From positions 26,800 to 36,684 of the forward strand of contig DDUQ01000027.1 of NCBI GenBank assembly GCA_002344885.1: DNA of 9,885 bases, written 5' to 3'. The DNA is from Comamonadaceae bacterium UBA2334 (GTDB taxonomy: Bacteria > Pseudomonadota > Gammaproteobacteria > Burkholderiales > Burkholderiaceae_C). The notes under the pieces were generated by a model. That model did not search any database and had not been told where the DNA came from. It saw only the letters and a list, made by a program, of their open reading frames with translations. Shown here one piece after another: positions 6,124-9,885 of this stretch (position 1 is its first letter; each line of letters begins with the position of its first letter). The translations under genes and the position numbers were made by a program.

Positions 6124-6585
6124 ATGCAACCCGAGACCCAGACCGCCGCGCCCGAAGCGCCCAAGCAGGCCACGCCTGCCGCATCGAAGCCCGCCGCCAA
6201 GGCTGCGCCAAAGGCCCAACCTGCCAAGGCGCAAGCCGCCCAACCTGCAGCGGCCAAACCCGCCGCCCCGGCAACCGTGAAGGCCGCCGCACCCAAGCTG
6301 CCAAAGGCTCCGAAAGCGCCAAAGGCACCCAAAGCGCCTGCCCCCAAGAAGGCCGAGGCCAAGCCCGCCAAGGTCAAAATGATCCGCGACAGCTTCACCT
6401 TCCCGGAGGCTGACCACAGCCAGTTGGCTGCGCTCAAGAAGCGCGTGGTGGCCCTGGGGCAGGATGTGAAAAAGGGCGAGCTGGTCCGTGCCGGCATCGC
6501 CCTGCTGACCGCGCTCGATGACAAAGCGCTGCTCGGCGCGGTCTCCAAAGTCGACCGCCTGAAAACCGGTCGTCCGAAAAAGTGA
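6124..6585 (+). CDS. Ribbon-helix-helix protein with long Lys/Ala/Pro-rich tail, partner of ParA
   Basis: A 153-residue protein with two parts. Residues 1-85 are a disordered tail made almost wholly of Ala, Pro, Lys, Gln and Thr, similar in look to histone H1 or AlgP tails, including four KAP units (61-72). It holds no arginine before R88. The C-terminal part has ribbon-helix-helix shape: a strand at MIRDSFTFPE (86-95), helix A around SQLAALKKRVVALG (99-112) and helix B around KGELVRAGIALLTALDD (117-133), then a basic end (DRLKTGRPKK). This is the layout of ParG-type centromere-binding proteins, which bind DNA with the RHH fold and stimulate their ParA partner through a flexible tail. ATG 6124 has AGGAG 6 nt upstream. 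The stop overlaps the parA-like start (TGATG), so the two are coupled. I infer the pairing; sequence identity to ParG is not obvious. Confidence 0.8.
   Translation: MQPETQTAAPEAPKQATPAASKPAAKAAPKAQPAKAQAAQPAAAKPAAPATVKAAAPKLPKAPKAPKAPKAPAPKKAEAKPAKVKMIRDSFTFPEADHSQLAALKKRVVALGQDVKKGELVRAGIALLTALDDKALLGAVSKVDRLKTGRPKK
6304..6339 (+). repeat. Four KAP tripeptide units
   Basis: Four 9-nt units encode Lys-Ala-Pro in a row. Each is spelled differently (AAG GCT CCG, AAA GCG CCA, AAG GCA CCC, AAA GCG CCT), so the repeat is kept at the protein level and is not a recent DNA duplication. Confidence 0.85.
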
Positions 6586-7202
6586 TGCCGCTCATCGTCG
6601 TGGCCAACCCGAAAGGGGGCGTCGGCAAGTCCACCGTCAGCACGCACGTGGCTGCGTACCTGGCCTCGCAAGGCAAGCGGGTGGTGCTGGCCGATGCCGA
6701 CGTTCAGCAGTCTGTGCTGGGTTGGCTGGCCATACGGCCCACAGGCGCAGCGCCCATCAAGGGCTGGAATGCCCGCGCCGAAGAAGGCTTGAGCCTCCCG
6801 GCCAAGGCTGACTGCGTGGTGCTTGACACACCGGCCGGCCTGCATGGCCGGGTGCTGAAAGACGTTGTCAAGACCGCCACCAAAGTGCTGGTGCCGGTGC
6901 AGCCCAGCATCTTCGACATGACGGCCACCCGCGCATTCCTGGAAGACCTGCAGGAGCGCAAGAAGGCTCAGGGCCTGGACATCGCGCTGGTGGGCATGCG
7001 GGTGGACCAGCGCACCGTAGCTTCGGAGAACCTGAAGGATTTTCTGGCGGGCCTGGGCTTTCCGGTGCTGTCATGCCTGCGCAGCACGCAGAACTACGTG
7101 CGGCTGACCATGGCAGGCCTCACGCTGTTCGACGTGCCCGCCCACCGCGTCGAACGCGACCTGGCCGACTGGCAGCCCATCTGCGATTGGCTGAACCGCT
7201 GA
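6585..7202 (+). CDS. Small ParA/MinD-family ATPase
   Basis: A 205-residue ParA-type ATPase without an N-terminal DNA-binding domain, like ParF, McdA or PpfA. Such proteins bind nucleoid DNA as ATP dimers and move or space plasmids, chromosomes or protein cargo. The deviant Walker A box is KGGVGKST (10-17), with the signature lysine K10. The switch region is DADVQQSVLGW (37-47), where most relatives have DPQ and this one has DVQ. Walker B is VVLDTPAG (78-85), and VPVQPSIFDMTATRAFL (103-119) matches the ParF type. ATG 6585 overlaps the stop of the RHH gene; an in-frame GTG at 6582 is possible. No ParB, parS-like array or replication gene is nearby, so this is probably not the main chromosome partition system. 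The cargo is unknown. It is convergent with the Mpo1-like gene. Confidence 0.92.
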   Translation: MPLIVVANPKGGVGKSTVSTHVAAYLASQGKRVVLADADVQQSVLGWLAIRPTGAAPIKGWNARAEEGLSLPAKADCVVLDTPAGLHGRVLKDVVKTATKVLVPVQPSIFDMTATRAFLEDLQERKKAQGLDIALVGMRVDQRTVASENLKDFLAGLGFPVLSCLRSTQNYVRLTMAGLTLFDVPAHRVERDLADWQPICDWLNR

Positions 7203-7214
7203 CAGGCCGTCGGC

Positions 7215-7256
7215 GCACGCGTCCGGCCCCGCAAAACGTGAGGTCAGGACGCGTGC
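7215..7256. terminator. 10-bp inverted repeat at a convergent gene junction, possible bidirectional terminator
   Basis: GCACGCGTCC (7215-7224) and GGACGCGTGC (7247-7256) are perfect reverse complements with a 22-nt loop. The right arm overlaps the last codons of the Mpo1-like gene, and the left arm starts 12 nt after the parA-like stop. No T-run follows on either strand, so termination would need help from Rho, or the repeat has another role. Confidence 0.35.
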
Positions 7257-7855
7257 CGCACCCCATGGCCGGGGTCGTACATCTCGCCACGCATCAGGTG
7301 CAGGGGCGCACGGTGGTACAGCATGATGTCGTGGAACGGGTCGGTCACGATCTTGGTGCCCCAAACCAGCGCAGTCTGCGCATCCTCCTGCACGAACAGC
7401 TGCAGCATGCGGAACAGCACCCCCCCCACGCCCACCGCCAGCCACATCCACCCCACGTTGCGGGCCAGCTCCAGCCAGCCGCCGTGTGGTGTCAGCAGAC
7501 CGAACAGGTCAGGCTGCCACACCAGCAGCACGGGCGAGAACGCCCAGATACCCATCAGCACCAACTTGCGTGACAGGTTGTAGCCCACCTTGATGGCTTC
7601 CTTGTACTCGTGGGTCGCCTGGTTGACTTCGTCATAGCCCAACGGCTCGAAGAAAAAGTGACCGGCCTGGCGCGTCACCATCGACACCCCCCAGGCCAGC
7701 AACGCGGCCAGTGGCGGGTCCACGAACAACAGACCATACGCCACCACAAAGCAGATGGCGCTGATGAAATGCAGGCTCTGGTTGATGCGGTTGTGGTGGT
7801 AGTAGCGGTGGTCATCCCAGCGTTGCTCGCGCAGGGCATGCATGAAGGCGCTCAT
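7244..7855 (-). CDS. Mpo1/DUF962-like membrane protein (putative 2-hydroxy fatty acid dioxygenase)
   Basis: A 203-residue protein with several hydrophobic segments (about 31-60, 97-116 and 132-150). The N-terminal half carries the histidine pattern of the Mpo1-like family: YYHHNRINQSLHF (H20, H21, H29) and GHFFFE (H66, E70). Yeast Mpo1 is an iron-dependent dioxygenase that shortens 2-hydroxy fatty acids by alpha-oxidation. The C-terminal part, with KIVTDPFHDIMLYHRAPL (H175, H181), goes beyond the minimal family domain. ATG 7855 was chosen because AAAGGA lies 5 nt upstream; the frame stays open to 8032, but that part does not look like protein. It is divergent from the glycosyltransferase across a region with PHO-box-like repeats, so both may respond to phosphate. 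The family call rests on the His pattern and topology and is moderate; the activity is inferred. Confidence 0.72.
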   Translation of the reverse strand: MSAFMHALREQRWDDHRYYHHNRINQSLHFISAICFVVAYGLLFVDPPLAALLAWGVSMVTRQAGHFFFEPLGYDEVNQATHEYKEAIKVGYNLSRKLVLMGIWAFSPVLLVWQPDLFGLLTPHGGWLELARNVGWMWLAVGVGGVLFRMLQLFVQEDAQTALVWGTKIVTDPFHDIMLYHRAPLHLMRGEMYDPGHGVRHAS

Positions 7856-7971
7856 CGGTATCCTTTCGGTGAAGTCGGTGCCACATGGCCAATGGATCGG
7901 CAAACAGGGTCCTTCCGCTGCCGTCCATACGCGCATGATCGTGTCGATGTGTGAAAAACCGGTGACACGCT

Positions 7972-8050
7972 GTGTGACAGTTTGCTGCGCGGTGGGTGCC
8001 CACGGGTCTGCACATCGGCCTGTCACGCACACATGCGCAAACTGTCACAC
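7972..8050. promoter_or_regulatory. 14-bp inverted repeat spanning the divergent promoter region
   Basis: GTGTGACAGTTTGC (7972-7985) and GCAAACTGTCACAC (8037-8050) are perfect reverse complements, 51 nt apart, in the intergenic region between the Mpo1-like and glycosyltransferase genes. Each arm holds CTGTCAC reading toward its nearer gene. On the minus strand the arm is followed by a second half-site GTGTCAC, 12 nt from the first, which is one base off the usual PHO-box spacing. The layout fits one regulator controlling both genes. Confidence 0.6.
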
Positions 8051-8059
8051 GCCTGTGAT
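8042..8059 (+). promoter_or_regulatory. Predicted PHO box (PhoB site) before the glycosyltransferase
   Basis: CTGTCAC-ACGC-CTGTGAT consists of two 7-mers spaced 11 nt start to start, the defining layout of a PhoB site (CTGTCAT-N4-CTGTCAT). Each 7-mer differs from the consensus at one base, and C is commonly accepted at the last position. A further CTGTCAC at 8020-8026 is exactly 22 nt upstream, in the same helical phase. The box is on the coding strand and ends 23 nt before ATG 8083 or 77 nt before ATG 8137. Confidence 0.6.
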
Positions 8060-8082
8060 GTTGCGCGGCGACCATCTTTGAC

Positions 8083-9318
8083 ATGAACGCCGCCACCGAC
8101 ACTTCCCTGCTGGTTGAGAACTACCCCGCGCAGCGCATGTCGCTCCGGGTGGCCATCGTCACCGAAACCTACCCGCCTGAAATCAATGGCGTGGCCACCA
8201 CGCTGGCCCGGCTGGTGCGCGGCCTGCAGGTGCGGGGGCACGACGTGCAACTCGTCCGCCCCAGGCAACAGCAGGACAAGCTGCCCGCCACCGGCGTGCC
8301 AGCCACGGAAGAGGTGCTGACCAAAGGCATGCCCATCCCGAAATACCCGCATTTGCGCATGGGCCTGCCTTCCAAGAAGCAACTGGTGTCGCTGTGGACG
8401 CTGCGCCGGCCCGACGTGGTGCACATTGCCACCGAAGGCCCGCTGGGCTGGTCGGCCTTGCAGGCGGCCCGCAAACTCAAGCTGCCGGTCAGCAGCGATT
8501 TCCGCACCAATTTCGATGCCTACAGCCACCACTACCGTCTGGGCTGGCTGCACAAGCCGATTGCGGCCTACCTGCGCAAGTTTCACAACCTGGCCGACTG
8601 CACGCTGGTGCCCACGCAGCAGCTGAGGTCGGCGTTGTCTGCCAGCGGGTTCGAGCGCCTGCATGTCGTGGCCCGTGGCATTGACACCGCAGCATTCGAC
8701 CCAGCCCTGCGCGACCCAGTGCTGCGCCGGGAATGGGGCGTGGCCCCCGGTGAACGCGTGGCACTGTACGTCGGCCGCCTGGCACCCGAAAAGAACCCCC
8801 AGTTGCTGGCAAGCACCTTCAACGCCATGCTGGCAGCCGACCCCAACCTGACCTGTGTGGTGGTGGGCGACGGGCCCAGCGCCGCCGACATCCGACAGGC
8901 CTGCCCACAGGCCCGCATGTTGGGCAGCCAGACAGGGCAGATGCTGGCCCGGTGTTACGCCAGTGCCGACCTCTTCATCTTCCCCAGCCAGACCGAGACC
9001 TTCGGCAATGTCACGCTGGAGGCCATGGCGAGCGGCCTGGTGGTGGTGGCGTTTGACCATGCCGCAGCAGCCGAGGTCATCACCCACCGCCACAATGGCT
9101 GGCTGGCCCCCTTGGGGGACGACAACAGCTTCATCCAGACGGCCGTGTCACTGGCGCTCGACCCCACAAGCGATGCAGTGGTGCAGCAGGCGGCAAGAGC
9201 CACTGTGCTGGCACGCGACTGGACGCACATCGTGGGCCAGGTGGAGCACATCTGGCTGGGCCTGACACAACCCGCCCATGCCGCCGTCAACACCCGCTGG
9301 CAAGCACAGCTGACCTGA
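8083..9318 (+). CDS. GT4 family glycosyltransferase, likely lipid glycosyltransferase
   Basis: A 411-residue GT-B fold retaining glycosyltransferase, cytosolic or peripheral to the inner membrane. The N-terminal acceptor domain starts with LRVAIVTETYPPEINGVATT (21-40), followed by RPDVVHIATEGPLGWSAL and SSDFRTNFDAYSHHY. The donor domain has VARGIDTAAFDP, YVGRLAPEKNP (229-239), VVGDGP, and the E-x7-E motif in FPSQTETFGNVTLEAMASG (E305, E313). This resembles the group containing SqdX, PimB-like enzymes and Agrobacterium Agt, which put sugars on diacylglycerol or phosphatidylinositol. The donor and acceptor here are not proven. ATG 8137 would begin MSLRVAIVTE, the usual start of the family, while ATG 8083 adds 18 residues; neither has a good ribosome-binding site. 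The PHO box upstream suggests phosphate control. The convergent ugd could supply UDP-glucuronate. Confidence 0.88.
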   Translation: MNAATDTSLLVENYPAQRMSLRVAIVTETYPPEINGVATTLARLVRGLQVRGHDVQLVRPRQQQDKLPATGVPATEEVLTKGMPIPKYPHLRMGLPSKKQLVSLWTLRRPDVVHIATEGPLGWSALQAARKLKLPVSSDFRTNFDAYSHHYRLGWLHKPIAAYLRKFHNLADCTLVPTQQLRSALSASGFERLHVVARGIDTAAFDPALRDPVLRREWGVAPGERVALYVGRLAPEKNPQLLASTFNAMLAADPNLTCVVVGDGPSAADIRQACPQARMLGSQTGQMLARCYASADLFIFPSQTETFGNVTLEAMASGLVVVAFDHAAAAEVITHRHNGWLAPLGDDNSFIQTAVSLALDPTSDAVVQQAARATVLARDWTHIVGQVEHIWLGLTQPAHAAVNTRWQAQLT

Positions 9319-9402
9319 CGCCAGCTTCGCGCACGGGCGCGGCGTGTGGATGGCAGCCATAAACTGCGCAAGGCCCTTCGCCGGCCCAGCGCACCAAGCC
9401 CG

Positions 9403-9885
9403 TCAGGTACCGACCAGATGGGTCACCATCTCATCTCGTGCCTGTGCAGACACCGGCCACGACAACGCTGCAGGGTGGACCCCTTGCGGGCCTTTTTGCA
9501 TCAAGGCCTGCCCCAGCGCGTTGCGTCGTCCGATGCCCACATAAGCCACACCCATGTCCTGCAGGGTGGCCGGGTCATAGACGTTGCGCCCATCGAACAC
9601 CACGGCATGTTTCATGCGCTCGCGCATGCCCAAAAAATCAGGGTTTTGGAAGCATTTCCACTCGGTCACCAGCAACAGGGCATCGGCACCGTCCAATGCC
9701 TGCATGGGGTCTGCCGCCAACTGCACTGCCCCGCCCGGCATGAACACATGTGCACCCAGGTCATCCACCAGCGCTGCGTGTGCGGTGTGCTGCGCCACCG
9801 GGTCATAAGCCACCACCTGCGCGCCCATGGCCACCAATGCCGCCACCACATTGCGGCTGGGTGCTTCGCGCATGTCGTCGGTGTT
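9403..9885 (-). CDS. ugd: UDP-glucose 6-dehydrogenase, C-terminal domain (gene runs off the window)
   Basis: The last 160 residues of UDP-glucose dehydrogenase, which oxidises UDP-glucose twice with NAD+ to UDP-glucuronate, a precursor of capsule, exopolysaccharide and glucuronyl lipids. The visible part opens with NTDDMREAPSRNVVAAL, the start of the UDP-binding domain. VVAYDP, DADALLLVTEW-like (here GADALLLVTEWKCFQNPDF), VVFDGRNVYDP and YVGIGR follow in family order. The NAD-binding domain and the catalytic Cys lie beyond the window edge. After YVGIGR, where many relatives end, about 40 further residues run to the stop at 9405-9403, an unusual tail. It is convergent with the glycosyltransferase, with 84 nt between the stops and no clear terminator. 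Confidence 0.93.
   Translation of the reverse strand, partial: NTDDMREAPSRNVVAALVAMGAQVVAYDPVAQHTAHAALVDDLGAHVFMPGGAVQLAADPMQALDGADALLLVTEWKCFQNPDFLGMRERMKHAVVFDGRNVYDPATLQDMGVAYVGIGRRNALGQALMQKGPQGVHPAALSWPVSAQARDEMVTHLVGT

Noticed and set aside
6304..6339. Tandem repeat as a mobile or CRISPR-like array
   Set aside because: Units are 9 nt, coding and not identical, with no spacers.
6108..6845. 245-codon minus-strand frame over the RHH-ParA module
   Set aside because: It is the complement of the Ala/Pro/Lys-coding repeats and of the ParA Walker region; the plus-strand genes have RBS, coupling and motifs.
7069..7075. CTGTCAT inside the parA-like gene as a PHO site
   Set aside because: It is a single half-site within coding sequence with no partner 11 nt away.
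7856..8032. N-terminal extension of the Mpo1-like gene to an upstream start
   Set aside because: The extension runs through the promoter region and the 14-bp repeat, and a good ribosome-binding site precedes ATG 7855.
8023..9093. 356-codon minus-strand open frame over the glycosyltransferase
   Set aside because: It is antisense to a glycosyltransferase with intact motifs, and its composition is that of a GC-rich shadow frame.
9319..9402. Terminator between the glycosyltransferase and ugd
   Set aside because: No stem followed by a T-run could be found by eye on either strand.

Overview
The window looks like chromosomal DNA of a high-GC betaproteobacterium, probably Burkholderiales and perhaps Comamonadaceae. 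That placement is an inference from GC-rich codon use and the overall look of the proteins; no rRNA or marker gene is present to prove it. Coding density is high. I see no tRNA, rRNA, insertion sequence, CRISPR array or attachment site. Both ends cut through genes.

Layout. (1) 1-1310, minus strand: a LysR-type regulator followed by the N-terminal third of a CaiB/BaiF family III CoA-transferase. (2) 1311-2641: an intergenic region with a very good match to a flagellar sigma-28 (FliA) promoter, reading into a cytoplasmic-looking protein with EF-hand-like calcium loops. (3) 2679-4284, minus strand: psd (phosphatidylserine decarboxylase) overlapping a downstream ExoD-family membrane protein by 8 nt. 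(4) 4336-6000, plus strand, divergent from psd: a long, atypical class III PLP enzyme related to glutamate-1-semialdehyde aminomutase, with a hydrophobic N-terminus. (5) 6001-7202: an AT-rich operator-like leader, then a two-gene module made of a Lys/Ala/Pro-tailed ribbon-helix-helix protein and a small ParA ATPase, joined by a TGATG overlap. (6) 7244-7855, minus strand: an Mpo1/DUF962-like membrane protein, divergent from (7) 8083-9318, a GT4 glycosyltransferase. The region between them holds a 14-bp inverted repeat and a correctly spaced PHO box. (8) 9403-9885, minus strand: the C-terminal part of UDP-glucose 6-dehydrogenase, convergent with the glycosyltransferase.

How the genes may work together. 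Several genes point to the envelope: psd makes phosphatidylethanolamine, the Mpo1-like protein suggests fatty-acid alpha-oxidation, and the glycosyltransferase resembles enzymes that build glycolipids. UDP-glucose dehydrogenase makes UDP-glucuronate, a possible sugar donor. The PHO box suggests that the glycosyltransferase, and perhaps the Mpo1-like gene, is induced by phosphate starvation through PhoB, as in membrane-lipid remodelling. This is a hypothesis. The two least explained items are the RHH-ParA module, which is not next to a chromosomal parABS locus or to replication genes, and the predicted FliA-controlled calcium-loop protein.
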